DNA of 64,000 nucleotides from Terriglobia bacterium (GCA_020073665.1 JAIQEU010000013.1:62001-126000); one strand, 5' to 3'. Positions 9,440 to 17,699 are shown, numbered from the stretch's first letter. The notes: generated by a model from the sequence alone, not told the origin. A program made the numbers and translations.

Positions 9440-10378
9440 TTACTCTACCACTCCCAGTCTGGCCCCATGCAACTTCTCAGCATCGAACCACGCCACCTTG
9501 CGTCCGAACCAGGAAGCATCTCCCGACAGCTTGAAGCGCTTGGTGGAACTGGCAAAATCCTTGGTCCCGATCAGCAACCCGATCGGCCCTTGCCCGGACT
9601 TCTCCAGCTGCCCTGTCAGCCAGGAACTCTTATCCAGAGGAGCCGCCAGCAGCACCGGAGTTCCCGCAAAGTACGCCATCCTGGCCCCGAAACTCGCATC
9701 GGTGGCCAGGGTCGGTGCCGGCCATCCATACGCTTTGCGAACCAGCGCAATGCTCGCGTCCAGGTCCTTCACGCCGAGAACCACCCACTCGATTCCCCTG
9801 AGTTCGCTGCCCGTCACGCTGGGCGAAGGCTGGATGCGAGTGCTGCGCCGGCTGCGGTCTTCAATAAAGAAAGGCAAAATGTCGCCGCCGCCTTTCTGGT
9901 CGATCGCAGCGGTGTCCCAGACCACCAGAATCCCGTCCGGCCGCTTGCGACTTCCCAGCTGCGGGCTCTGGATGTCGAAGCCATGCTGTCGAAGCGTCTG
10001 CACAGCATTCGGAATATTGGTGGTGCCCGTGGCCCAGAAGCAAGTTTGCGCCCGGTCAGGCTTGAGCGCCTCATAGTCTCGAGCGTCAGCTTTGCTCATG
10101 CTCTCGGGATGCTGGGGCGCGATCAACTCAAGATACGAACCGTCATCGAAGCCAAGCAAAGCATTGTGAGTACCGCCGGTCGCATGCGCCCCGCCATACA
10201 AGGTCTCCAGTCCCACGCTGGCGAACGCCTTCTGGACAGGCTCGAGTTGGTAGGCACAGATACCCGCATGGTCTACGTTGATCTTCATAGGAGAATCAGA
10301 TGGCGGCTGCTGGCCCACCGCCGCAGAAAGAATCCCAAGCACCATTGCTGCCACCATCGTTAGCCTACTCTGCCGCAT
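9440..10378 (-). CDS. Exported glyoxalase-like (VOC) domain protein
   Basis: After a signal peptide (MRQSRLTMVAAMVLGILSAAVG), the sequence INVDHAGICAYQLEPVQKAF opens a VOC (vicinal oxygen chelate) module. It matches the glyoxalase-like Pfam family that carries a conserved GGTHNALLGFDDGSYLELIAPQ block. A second VOC-like half (IEWVVLGVKDLDASIALVRKAYGW) follows. The catalytic activity is unknown; these proteins bind metal and small substrates. ATG 10378 is chosen for the signal peptide; GTG 10390 is upstream in frame. It lies just ahead of the lipoprotein gene at 8807-9433 on the same strand. Confidence 0.75.
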   Translation of the reverse strand: MRQSRLTMVAAMVLGILSAAVGQQPPSDSPMKINVDHAGICAYQLEPVQKAFASVGLETLYGGAHATGGTHNALLGFDDGSYLELIAPQHPESMSKADARDYEALKPDRAQTCFWATGTTNIPNAVQTLRQHGFDIQSPQLGSRKRPDGILVVWDTAAIDQKGGGDILPFFIEDRSRRSTRIQPSPSVTGSELRGIEWVVLGVKDLDASIALVRKAYGWPAPTLATDASFGARMAYFAGTPVLLAAPLDKSSWLTGQLEKSGQGPIGLLIGTKDFASSTKRFKLSGDASWFGRKVAWFDAEKLHGARLGVVE

Positions 10379-10419
10379 CACGAACCCCACGTTTCAAGAT
10401 TACTGCTTCAAGATACAAA

Positions 10420-10437
10420 GGGCGGCCGCAGCCGCCC
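10420..10437 (-). terminator. Possible terminator after the EF-G gene
   Basis: On the minus strand GGGCGGC and GCCGCCC form a 7-bp stem with a 4-nt loop, followed by TTTGTAT. It is placed about 30 nt after the EF-G stop codon. The T-run is short, so termination strength is uncertain. Confidence 0.45.
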
Positions 10438-10440
10438 GAA

Positions 10441-10475
10441 CTCGGTACCAGGTGCTCGCTACTCGAAGCTACTCT
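10441..10475. repeat. Degenerate heptanucleotide array at the 3' end of EF-G
   Basis: Five consecutive heptads (CTCGGTA, CCAGGTG, CTCGCTA, CTCGAAG, CTACTCT) run into the last codons of the EF-G gene; the stop codon lies inside the last one. The unit matches the repeat next to the kinase gene. Confidence 0.6.
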
Positions 10476-12577
10476 TCCTCTTCCTTCACCACCCCGCGCT
10501 CCGCCTTGGCCTTCTCAATAATCTTCTCCTGCAGCAGCGCCGGCACCGTATCGTAGTGATGCATTTCCATGTTGAAGCTGCCGCGGCCCTGGGTCATAGC
10601 GGTCAGATCGACGCCGTAGGTCAGCATCTCCGCCATCGGTACTTCTGCTTTCACCACGGTGTTGCCGCCTTTATTGTCCATGCCCTGGATGCGCCCCCGC
10701 CGGCTGTTCAGATCGCCCATGATCGAGCCTGCGAACTCATCCGGCGCCGTGATCTCGACCGCCATCACTGGTTCCAGCAGCGTGGGCTTGGCCTGTTCCA
10801 TGGCTTTCTTGAAGGCGATGCGGCCGGCCATCTGAAACGACATGTCGTTCGAATCCACATCGTGGTACGACCCGTCATACAGAATCACTCGGAAATCCAC
10901 CACCGGAAATCCCGCCAGATACCCGCGTGACGCCGCATCCTTGATTCCCTTTTCGATCGCGGGAATGTAGTTTTTCGGGATGGCGCCGCCGAAAATGTCG
11001 TTTACAAATTCAAACTCTCCGCCGCGCACCATCGGCTCCATCTTGATTTTGCAATCGCCGTACTGGCCGTGACCGCCGGTCTGCTTCTTGTGCCGTCCTT
11101 GCACGTCGGCCTTGCCCCGTATGGTCTCGCGGTAGGGAACCTTGGGCGCTTTCAAAATCACTTCCGTGTGGTACCGCTTCTTCATCTTCGAAACCACCAC
11201 TTCGATGTGCTGCTGCCCGGTGCCCGCGATCAGGAACTCCTTGGTCTGCGGATCGCGGAAGAATCGCAGCATGGCGTCTTCTTCCATCATCTTGTGAATG
11301 CCCACGCCCAGCTTGTCTTCGTCCGCCCGGCTCTTCGGCTCGATAGCAAACGTAATTGCCGGCTCCGGCAAATGGACCTTGGGATACTGGATGGGCGCCG
11401 ACTTATCACCCAAGGTGTCTCCCGTGACCGTGTCTTTCAGCTTGGCCACCGCGCCAATGTCTCCGGCATGAAGTTCGGTTACCGGGACCGCGGTCTTGCC
11501 CTGCATGATCCCAATATGTGCAAACTTTTCCGATGACCCGCGGGTGAAGTTCTGTACCGTGACGTCGTTCTTCAACACCCCCGAGAAAACCTTGAAATAG
11601 GAGATGCGTCCGGAGAAAGGATCAGAAACGGTCTTGAACACGTACAGCGAAACCGGTTCGTTGTCGGTCTCATGACGCTTTGGCGGCTCGCCATTGCCCG
11701 ACGCCGCCGCTTCGCCCTGGACCCATTCGTGCTCCGAGGGCGCGGGGGTGTAGTCAACGATGAAATCCATCACCCGGTCGGCGCCGATGTTGCCCAGCCC
11801 CGAACCGAAGATGACCGGGAAAATCTTGTCTTCGCGGATGGCGTTGTGCAGCGCCGGAACCAGGTCTTCCTCCGGAATGGTTCCCTTGTCAAAGAACTGT
11901 TCCAGCAGGGCGTCGTTGCCTTCCGCAACCAGTTCTACCAGTTTTTCGTGGGCTTCCTGCGCCTGGCCCTTCAGATCGGCGGGAATCTCGGTCTCTTTGC
12001 CCTTGCCGTCTCCGCCCAGTTCATAGGTATAAGCCTTCATCCGCACCAGGTCGACCACCCCGGTCAGGCTTTTCTCGCGCCCGATGGGCATCTCCAATGG
12101 GATCACGGAACGCCCAAAGGCCTTGGTCAGCGAATCGAGCACGCGTTCGGCGTCGGCGCGCTCGCGGTCCATGCGGCTGGCCACGATCAGCCGCGGCGTC
12201 TTGTATTCCTCGCAGTACGCCCACACCCGCTCCGTCACCACCTCCACGCCGGCCACGCCATCCACCACCACCACCGCCGCGTCCACCACCGGTAGCACCA
12301 TCTTGGCTTCGTGAACGAACATGTTGAACCCAGGGGTGTCGACCAGGTTGATCTTGGTCTTGCCCCACTCCACGTACGCCAAGCTGCTGGCAATCGACAT
12401 CTTGCGGGCGATTTCTTCTTCGTCGTGGTCGGTGGTAGCGCTGCCGTCGTCCACCCGGCCCAGCCGCTGGGTGGCCCCTGCGGTATACAGCATGGCGGAG
12501 ATCAGCGAGGTCTTGCCCGCATGCCCATGCCCGACTACTGCAATGTTCCGGATGTTCGCGCCTTCGTAGACTTTCAA
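10469..12577 (-). CDS. fusA2: Elongation factor G paralogue (EF-G2 type)
   Basis: This 702-residue translational GTPase has all EF-G domains: the G domain (DTPGFNMFVHEAKMVLPVVDAAVVVVDG), domain II, domain III, domain IV (GGHGQYGDCKIKMEPM) and domain V (RRGRIQGMDNKGG). The P-loop reads GHGHAGKTSLI rather than the GHVDHGKTTL of housekeeping EF-G, which places it with the second EF-G class. In those members ribosome translocation is often weak and roles in recycling or stress have been proposed. The start is TTG 12577 with GGAG 7 nt upstream. The acidic C-terminal tail is VVKEEEE. It is monocistronic, without rpsL/rpsG/tuf neighbours, which supports the paralogue assignment. Confidence 0.9.
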   Translation of the reverse strand: MKVYEGANIRNIAVVGHGHAGKTSLISAMLYTAGATQRLGRVDDGSATTDHDEEEIARKMSIASSLAYVEWGKTKINLVDTPGFNMFVHEAKMVLPVVDAAVVVVDGVAGVEVVTERVWAYCEEYKTPRLIVASRMDRERADAERVLDSLTKAFGRSVIPLEMPIGREKSLTGVVDLVRMKAYTYELGGDGKGKETEIPADLKGQAQEAHEKLVELVAEGNDALLEQFFDKGTIPEEDLVPALHNAIREDKIFPVIFGSGLGNIGADRVMDFIVDYTPAPSEHEWVQGEAAASGNGEPPKRHETDNEPVSLYVFKTVSDPFSGRISYFKVFSGVLKNDVTVQNFTRGSSEKFAHIGIMQGKTAVPVTELHAGDIGAVAKLKDTVTGDTLGDKSAPIQYPKVHLPEPAITFAIEPKSRADEDKLGVGIHKMMEEDAMLRFFRDPQTKEFLIAGTGQQHIEVVVSKMKKRYHTEVILKAPKVPYRETIRGKADVQGRHKKQTGGHGQYGDCKIKMEPMVRGGEFEFVNDIFGGAIPKNYIPAIEKGIKDAASRGYLAGFPVVDFRVILYDGSYHDVDSNDMSFQMAGRIAFKKAMEQAKPTLLEPVMAVEITAPDEFAGSIMGDLNSRRGRIQGMDNKGGNTVVKAEVPMAEMLTYGVDLTAMTQGRGSFNMEMHHYDTVPALLQEKIIEKAKAERGVVKEEEE

Positions 12578-12770
12578 GGTTCGCTCCTTTTGCCCGGTCG
12601 AGACTGCTCCATGCGTGGGTCAGCGAATCCGAGGGGATCGCCAGGGGCTCCCAGTGGCCAGGAAAGAAGAGGCTGGATAACGGCCAAGATGGAACAGCCT
12701 GCCAAAACCTAGGATGCTAACACATGCCAAATTGCGGGCTCAACTGGTGGGCCAAGAGCGCTGCGGTCGT

Positions 12771-12845
12771 GGGGAAGGGCACCACCTCAGTCGTGCCGTT
12801 AGCGGCTGCAGGCAAGTGCGGCTTCAGCCGCTGAGGCTCAGCCCT
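12771..12845. repeat. Dispersed intergenic hairpin repeat (family R2), copy 1
   Basis: The sequence contains GGAAGGGCAC, TCGTGCCG and CGGCTTCAGCCGCTGAGG. A copy in the opposite orientation is at 24092-24174. It forms short GC-rich hairpins and has no coding potential. The rest of 12578-12937 shows no other gene or RNA that I can support. Confidence 0.55.
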
Positions 12846-12937
12846 CCCCCGCCTGCCCATCTTGCCTTCTTCCCCCGACTATCCTATCCTCTACTAGTCA
12901 GTCTATAGAAGCAGGTGTGGGGCCTGCCCGAACCACC

Positions 12938-13282
12938 ATGCACCGCTTAACCGCCAGATTGCTCGTTGTTCTGCTGCTCGTGGGAGTGTTCGCCCCGGCG
13001 GCTCTGGCGATCTCTGCGCCTGCTCCTCACGCCTGCTGCATGCGGAAGCCCATGGCCCAGCCCACTCCGCATGACGCCCAATTCAATACTCCCGACTGCT
13101 GTAACCACAACTGCTGCCGGCCGCTCACGGTTTCGCAGTGGACTCAAGTCCGTCCGTCCCGCAGCGTCAGGACCGCGCCGCAATCCACCAGTTTCCTGGC
13201 GGAATCGCGCCCGGTCCGCCGCACCGCGCAATACGACGACGCCCACTCCGGACGCGCCCCTCCCGTTTCCTCCATCGCCTGA
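12938..13282 (+). CDS. Small exported Cys/His-rich protein, putative metal binder
   Basis: A signal peptide (MHRLTARLLVVLLLVGVFAPAALA) precedes a short domain rich in cysteine and histidine: HACCMRK, then PHDAQ, then DCCNHNCCRP. The rest is basic and low in structure. The Cys-Cys pairs and His suggest binding of a soft metal such as copper, but that is inference. It is 138 nt upstream of a TonB-dependent receptor on the same strand, so the two probably work together in uptake or handling of a metal. GTG 12917 is an alternative start; ATG 12938 begins at the signal peptide. Confidence 0.65.
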   Translation: MHRLTARLLVVLLLVGVFAPAALAISAPAPHACCMRKPMAQPTPHDAQFNTPDCCNHNCCRPLTVSQWTQVRPSRSVRTAPQSTSFLAESRPVRRTAQYDDAHSGRAPPVSSIA

Positions 13283-13419
13283 TTTAGTAAGAAGTAGGTT
13301 TTTGGGGACATGCCACTGCTCGTGTGGGGACGGCCGCCCTCGGCCTTCCATGCGGAGCAACGCTCCGCCATTCCTGGCCTGCTTCCAGCATTTCAGTGCT
13401 TTTCAGCTTTGGAGGATCC

Positions 13420-15645
13420 ATGCGCACCATCCGTATCGCGCTCCTGGCTGGCCTGCTGCTGTTTGCAGCCACCATGAGCGCCACCATCTTCGGCTCCGTC
13501 CGTGGTCTAATCCACGACCCGCAGCATCGCCCCGTCCAGGGCGCACAGGTCACCATCAAAGCCGAGGATTCCGACTGGACAAAGACTCTCACTTCCGACG
13601 ATGCCGGAGAATTCCGCTTCGACGCCGTCCCCCTCGGCGCCTACCGGGTTACTGTCCAACTCCCCAGCTTCACCACCCAGGAACAGAAGGTGGTCATGAG
13701 TTCCGGCCGCGATGCCCGCCTGCATTTCGGCCTGGCCATCGCCAAGACCAGCGAAACCGTCGAGGTCACCGACGCCGCTGCTGCCGTGAATCCGGAATCC
13801 TCTACCACCTCCAGCGTCATCAGCCGCCAGCAGATTGCCCAGGCCCCCGGCGCCGACCAAACCAACAGCCTGGCCATGATCACCAACTACACGCCCAGCG
13901 CCTACATGGTGCACGACCAGCTGCACATCCGCGGCGGACACCAGGTCTCCTGGCTGCTGGACGGCGTTCCCGTGCCCAATACCAATATCGCTTCCAACGT
14001 CGGCCCGCAGTTTGATCCCAAGGACATCGACTACCTCGAAGTCCAGCGCGGAGGCTATTCCGCCGAGTACGGCGACCGCACTTACGGTGTATTCAACGTG
14101 GTCACCCGCTCTGGCTTCGAGCGCAATCGCCAAGCCGAACTGGTCGCCGGCTATGGCAGCTTCAACAACACCAACGACCAGATCAGCTTCGGCGATCACA
14201 CCGAGCGCTTCGCCTACTACGGAAGCGTGTCCGGCTACCGCACCGACCTGGGTCTGGAGACCCCGAGCACCAAGGTTCTGCACGATCAATCGGCCGGCCT
14301 GGGCGCGTTCGCCTCGCTCATCTTCAACAAGACGCCCAACGACCAGCTTCGCCTCATCACGTCTCTACGCGGCGACCACTACCAGGTTCCCAACGATCCC
14401 AGCCTGCAGGCGGAAGGTATCCGGGACACCGAGGATGAACGCGACGACCTGATCAACTTCACCTGGCTGCACACCATGAAAGATGGCGCGCTGCTCACCA
14501 TCTCGCCCTTCTACCACTTCAACCGCGCTCACTATGTCGGCGGTTTCACCGGCGATCCAGCCGATGCCGTCGTCATTCCTGCCGACGATCGCGGCTCCAA
14601 CTATTTCGGAGGCGTCGCCCAAATCGCCATCACCCGCGGCCGCCACAATGCGCACGTCGGACTCCAGGTTTTCGGCGATCGCGATAACCAACTGTTCGGC
14701 CTGGTCACCAGCGACGGCAGCAACCCGCCGCTCAGCCAGCGGGAAATGGCCTGGGGCAATGTCGAAACCATCTTTCTGGAAGACCAGTTCAAGGCCGCCA
14801 GTTGGCTCACGCTCAATGGCGGAGTGCGCCTCACCCACTTCGGCTCCACCATCTCCGAGAATGCTGCCGACCCGCGCATCGGCGCTGCCGTTCGCATCCC
14901 TAAACTCGGTTGGGTGGCGCGCGCCTTCTACGGACGCTACTACCAGCCCCCGCCGCTGCTTACGGTCAATGGTCCCCTACTCGAACTGGCCGCGCAGCAG
15001 GGTTTCGGATTCCTGCCGCTTCACGGTGAACGCGACGAGCAGCACGAGTTCGGGCTGACCATCCCCTTCCGTGGCTGGACGTTCGACGTGGCCAACTTCC
15101 GCACCGGCGCCCGCAACTTCTTCGATCACGATGTGCTGGGAAATTCCAACATATTTTTCCCGCTCACCATAGCGCGCGCCCGCATCCACGGCTGGGAAGC
15201 GACCGCAAACTCCCCCCTCATTGGCCGCCTGGCACAGTTCCATGCCGCGTATTCGCACCAGTACGCCCAAGGGTTCGGCGGAGTCACTGGAGGCCTCACC
15301 GACTTCTCGCCGCCGGACAATACCTATTTTTTCCTCGACCATGATCAGCGCGACACTGTCTCTACCGGCTTCAATCTCACGCTGCCCTGGCGCACCTGGG
15401 CCGACTTTAACCTCAACCACGGCTCCGGCTTCGTCGACGGCGAAGGCCCGCAACATCTGCCGGCCCATACCGGTTTTGATTTGTCGTTAGGGAAATCCTT
15501 CGGCGAGAACTGGAGCGCCCAGGTCACCGGGTTGAACCTGTCCAACAACCATTACATGCTCGACAACAGCAACACCTTCGGAGGAACGCACTTCGTCAAC
15601 CCCAGGGAGATCTCGGTCCAGGTGAAATACCGGTTTCACTACTAG
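13420..15645 (+). CDS. TonB-dependent outer-membrane receptor with N-terminal CarboxypepD_reg domain
   Basis: A signal peptide (residues 1-20) is followed by a carboxypeptidase-regulatory-like beta domain (GSVRGLIHDPQHRPVQGAQVTIKAED). Next come a plug domain (QLHIRGGHQVSWLLDGVPVPN and YLEVQRGGYSAEYGDRTYGVFNVVTRSG) and a beta-barrel ending in an aromatic residue (ISVQVKYRFHY). At 741 residues it is shorter than the giant Oar-like receptors of this phylum and resembles transporters of metal or siderophore ligands. ATG 13420 is preceded by GGAGG 4-5 nt upstream. Coupling with the Cys-rich protein upstream suggests a metal ligand; the substrate is not determined by sequence. Confidence 0.9.
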   Translation: MRTIRIALLAGLLLFAATMSATIFGSVRGLIHDPQHRPVQGAQVTIKAEDSDWTKTLTSDDAGEFRFDAVPLGAYRVTVQLPSFTTQEQKVVMSSGRDARLHFGLAIAKTSETVEVTDAAAAVNPESSTTSSVISRQQIAQAPGADQTNSLAMITNYTPSAYMVHDQLHIRGGHQVSWLLDGVPVPNTNIASNVGPQFDPKDIDYLEVQRGGYSAEYGDRTYGVFNVVTRSGFERNRQAELVAGYGSFNNTNDQISFGDHTERFAYYGSVSGYRTDLGLETPSTKVLHDQSAGLGAFASLIFNKTPNDQLRLITSLRGDHYQVPNDPSLQAEGIRDTEDERDDLINFTWLHTMKDGALLTISPFYHFNRAHYVGGFTGDPADAVVIPADDRGSNYFGGVAQIAITRGRHNAHVGLQVFGDRDNQLFGLVTSDGSNPPLSQREMAWGNVETIFLEDQFKAASWLTLNGGVRLTHFGSTISENAADPRIGAAVRIPKLGWVARAFYGRYYQPPPLLTVNGPLLELAAQQGFGFLPLHGERDEQHEFGLTIPFRGWTFDVANFRTGARNFFDHDVLGNSNIFFPLTIARARIHGWEATANSPLIGRLAQFHAAYSHQYAQGFGGVTGGLTDFSPPDNTYFFLDHDQRDTVSTGFNLTLPWRTWADFNLNHGSGFVDGEGPQHLPAHTGFDLSLGKSFGENWSAQVTGLNLSNNHYMLDNSNTFGGTHFVNPREISVQVKYRFHY

Positions 15646-15663
15646 CGCCCGCCGGATCCCATG

Positions 15664-15700
15664 GGTTACAAAACTTTACATTCTTTTACTAACGTTTTAC
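15664..15700 (+). promoter_or_regulatory. Periodic TTAC repeats upstream of a candidate small RNA
   Basis: TTAC occurs at 15666, 15676, 15686 and 15697, each as (G/C/T)NTTAC with 10-, 10- and 11-bp spacing. This resembles the 11-bp-period boxes farther right but is less regular. A possible -10 (TAAAGT, about 15723) and a terminator (15753-15799) follow. Confidence 0.4.
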
Positions 15701-15734
15701 CTGGTGTCTGCTCGTCCCGGTCTAAAGTAGTCGG

Positions 15735-15799
15735 GAACTCCATTCGAAGCTCAAGATCCCGCCGCCAAGGTTCTCTCCCCGCGCGCGGGATCTTTTTTT
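15735..15799 (+). ncRNA. Candidate short transcript ending in a strong terminator
   Basis: The segment between the TTAC repeats and the terminator has no open frame. The terminator stem pairs AAGATCCCGC (15753-15762) with GCGGGATCTT (15785-15794), followed by seven T residues. It is about 110 nt past the TonB receptor stop, so it could simply end that transcript; a separate RNA of about 65 nt is inferred from the promoter-like elements in between. Confidence 0.35.
15753..15799 (+). terminator. Rho-independent terminator
   Basis: A 10-bp perfect stem (AAGATCCCGC / GCGGGATCTT) with a 22-nt loop is followed by a T-run. It lies downstream of the TonB receptor and upstream of the dioxygenase gene. 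Confidence 0.85.
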
Positions 15800-15885
15800 G
15801 GTTTGTCATGCGCTGGCCTTCAGCTCCCCAAGAAGCGGGATAACTGGTACTCTCCCAGTTTGCCGCCTTAGAGACGCGCAGAACC

Positions 15886-16710
15886 TTGCACCCCAGCCGC
15901 AAATCCGACTCACTCCCCACCCTGTTCATCCCTCACGGCGGAGGCCCTTGCTTCTTCATGGATTGGGACCCGCCCGATACCTGGCACAGGATGGCCGCAT
16001 GGCTGAAGCAACTGGGCGCTTCAATCGGGGCCGCTCCCACGGCTATCGTCGTGATTTCAGGCCACTGGGAAGAAGCGGAATTCACGGTGGGGACTCACCC
16101 CCATCCGCCGCTGATCTATGACTACTCGGGATTTCCTCCGCATACCTATGAGCTCAAGTATCCCGCAACCGGTTCTCCGGCCTTGGCCCAGCGGGTCAAA
16201 GAATTGCTGGCGCAAGCCGGAATCCCGTCGCGTTCCGACCCGCAGCGCGGCTTGGATCATGGCGTCTTCATTCCTTTCAAACTGATTTACCCCAACGCCG
16301 ATGTCCCGATCATTCAGCTATCCCTGCAGGCGGGGCTCGACCCTGCCGCTCACCTCGCCGCTGGGCACGCGCTTCAACCTCTACGGCAGCAAGGCGTGCT
16401 GATCGTGGGCAGCGGCATGAGCTATCACAATATGCGGGGTTTCCGCGCCGGAGGCGTGATCCCCGCCTCGGACCGGTTTGACGCCTGGCTGGCCGAGGCC
16501 GTTTGCGAACCCGACCCCAGGGTTAGAAACGAAAAGCTCGCTCAATGGACGCTCGCCCCGGCAGCGCGTGAGGCTCATCCCCGCGAAGAACACCTGCTTC
16601 CCCTGATGGTCGCCGCCGGCGCTGCCGGAGACGATCCGGGAAGCCGTATCTTCACCGATCGGGTGATGGGCGCAACTGTCTCGGCTTACCAGTTCGGCAG
16701 GTCTGGTTAA
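15886..16710 (+). CDS. ygiD: Class III extradiol ring-cleavage dioxygenase, DODA/YgiD type
   Basis: The product matches the LigB/4,5-DOPA-dioxygenase family: TLFIPHGGGPCFFM near the N-terminus (metal His), VVISGHWEEAEFTV (second His), GLDHGVFIPFKLIYP (His of the active site), and LIVGSGMSYHNMRGF. The Fe or Zn dioxygenase would open aromatic catechol-type substrates; YgiD of E. coli acts on L-DOPA. At 274 residues the length fits. The start is TTG 15886, because the next ATG (15958) would delete the first metal motif. It stands alone between a terminator and a small membrane protein gene. Confidence 0.88.
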   Translation: MHPSRKSDSLPTLFIPHGGGPCFFMDWDPPDTWHRMAAWLKQLGASIGAAPTAIVVISGHWEEAEFTVGTHPHPPLIYDYSGFPPHTYELKYPATGSPALAQRVKELLAQAGIPSRSDPQRGLDHGVFIPFKLIYPNADVPIIQLSLQAGLDPAAHLAAGHALQPLRQQGVLIVGSGMSYHNMRGFRAGGVIPASDRFDAWLAEAVCEPDPRVRNEKLAQWTLAPAAREAHPREEHLLPLMVAAGAAGDDPGSRIFTDRVMGATVSAYQFGRSG

Positions 16711-16816
16711 CGTTGTCGTCTGGGCATATGACCTTCGTTACCTCCCAACTGGGGCAAAATCACAGCGCCGGACCAGCCTTCTCCGGCAAGATCACTTGCA
16801 GAGGTGCTCTGGTCGC

Positions 16817-17038
16817 GTGCTTAGGCTCGACTATCTGTCCTGTGTACTGACGATTCTTTCGACCATCCTGGTGGGAAGAAGGTGCTGGAAAGGCTGGATT
16901 CTTGCGGCCATCAATAGCGTCATCATCTGCATCATCGCCGTGCGCACGGCGCAGTTGGGCTTTATCCCCGCTAATGTCTTCTGTATCGTGCTCTACGCCA
17001 TCAACCTCCGCACCTGGCGCAAATCGGAAGCCGGTTGA
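16817..17038 (+). CDS. Small membrane protein, about 73 aa
   Basis: This hypothetical protein has two predicted membrane spans (LDYLSCVLTILSTILVG and AAINSVIICIIAVRT) and a third hydrophobic stretch (PANVFCIVLYAINL), ending in a basic tail (RTWRKSEAG). The topology and the W/N-rich turns resemble half of a PnuC-like small-molecule transporter, but the resemblance is loose. Start is uncertain: GTG 16817 or TTG 16796. Normal codon use and a strongly hydrophobic pattern argue that it is real. Confidence 0.6.
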   Translation: MLRLDYLSCVLTILSTILVGRRCWKGWILAAINSVIICIIAVRTAQLGFIPANVFCIVLYAINLRTWRKSEAG

Positions 17039-17050
17039 TTTTGCTTTTCG

Positions 17051-17064
17051 CTAGGTACTAGGTA
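17051..17064. repeat. Heptanucleotide repeat, 2 x CTAGGTA
   Basis: Two copies of CTAGGTA overlap the stop codon of the peroxiredoxin gene (the TAG on the minus strand is part of the second copy). It belongs to the 7-bp repeat family seen after other genes. Confidence 0.65.
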
Positions 17065-17546
17065 CTGATCTTGCGAATTGCCGCCAGCAGTTCCTGATTG
17101 TCCGGCACCTGGTCCAGCGGGTACACCTTGGCAAACGCAACCTTGCCGCTCTTATCCACGATGAACGCTGCCCGCTCGCTGATGCCTGCCACCGGCGGCC
17201 CGTCCCGCAGGATGCCGTAGGCCTGCGTCACTGCGCCATGGGGATAGAAATCCGCGCACATCGGCAAGTGCATCGTGCCGAGCTCTTTTTTCTGCCACGC
17301 CAGGTGGCTGGGGATGGAATCAACGCTGATGTCCAAGACCTGGGCATCCAGTGCGGCGAACTTCTCGCGATCCGAGTCGAACGCCGGCACCTGCGCCGCT
17401 CAAGTCGGCGTCCAGTCCAGCGGATGAAAGGTCACCACCACATGTTTCTGGCCGCGGAAATCGCTGAGCTTCACCTGCAGGCGCTGCTCGCCCGCCACCG
17501 CCGGCAGCTCAAAATCCGGGGCCAAGTCCCCTACCTTTAAAGCCAT
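17058..17546 (-). CDS. Peroxiredoxin with in-frame UGA at the peroxidatic cysteine (candidate selenoprotein)
   Basis: Reading from ATG 17546 gives [39 protein letters not shown], then TGA (17402-17400), then [17 protein letters not shown] and the normal peroxiredoxin C-terminus through [16 protein letters not shown] to TAG 17058. The TGA is codon 49 of 163 and is exactly where the family has the peroxidatic Cys of the PxxxTPxC motif. Both halves are in one frame with no other disruption, so the simplest reading is a selenocysteine codon in an AhpE/BCP-like thiol peroxidase that reduces peroxides. A hairpin follows the UGA. A conventional gene caller would report only the fragment from 17390. 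Alternatives are a sequencing error or a young pseudogene. No sel genes lie in the window. Confidence 0.8.
17355..17385 (-). promoter_or_regulatory. Candidate bacterial SECIS hairpin
   Basis: Downstream of the in-frame UGA, GGCG/CGCC forms a lower stem and CTCG/CGAG an upper stem with a 5-nt apical loop GATCG that starts with G, about 27 nt after the UGA. Bacterial SECIS elements sit inside the coding region at about this distance. The internal loop is large, so this fold needs testing; an alternative 6-bp pairing (GCGGCG with CGCCGC) starts right after the UGA. Confidence 0.45.
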
Positions 17547-17640
17547 AAGAAGAACCTCGCCCCCAGTCTAGCAGCAGACCGTAGCGCCGGCGGCCCGTCG
17601 GCTGTCGGGGGGGCGGCCCGCCCCACCCGCAGCGGATGGC

Positions 17641-17671
17641 AAAAAATAAGGGCGGCCATCCCTGGCCGCCC
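17641..17671 (-). terminator. Terminator of the cold-shock gene
   Basis: On the minus strand GGGCGGCCA and TGGCCGCCC form a 9-bp stem with a 4-nt loop, followed by TTATTTTTT. It lies 29 nt beyond the csp stop codon. Confidence 0.85.
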
Positions 17672-17699
17672 TCGGTATCGAATTTTTTCAGTCAGTGGC

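Noticed and set aside
12714-12908. 64-residue frame between EF-G and the Cys-rich gene
   Set aside because: It runs through the R2 hairpin repeat and has no coding-type sequence.
17058-17390. Stand-alone peroxiredoxin fragment starting at 17390
   Set aside because: The conserved N-terminal half is in the same frame just upstream, separated only by one TGA at the catalytic position; the fragment alone would lack the active site.
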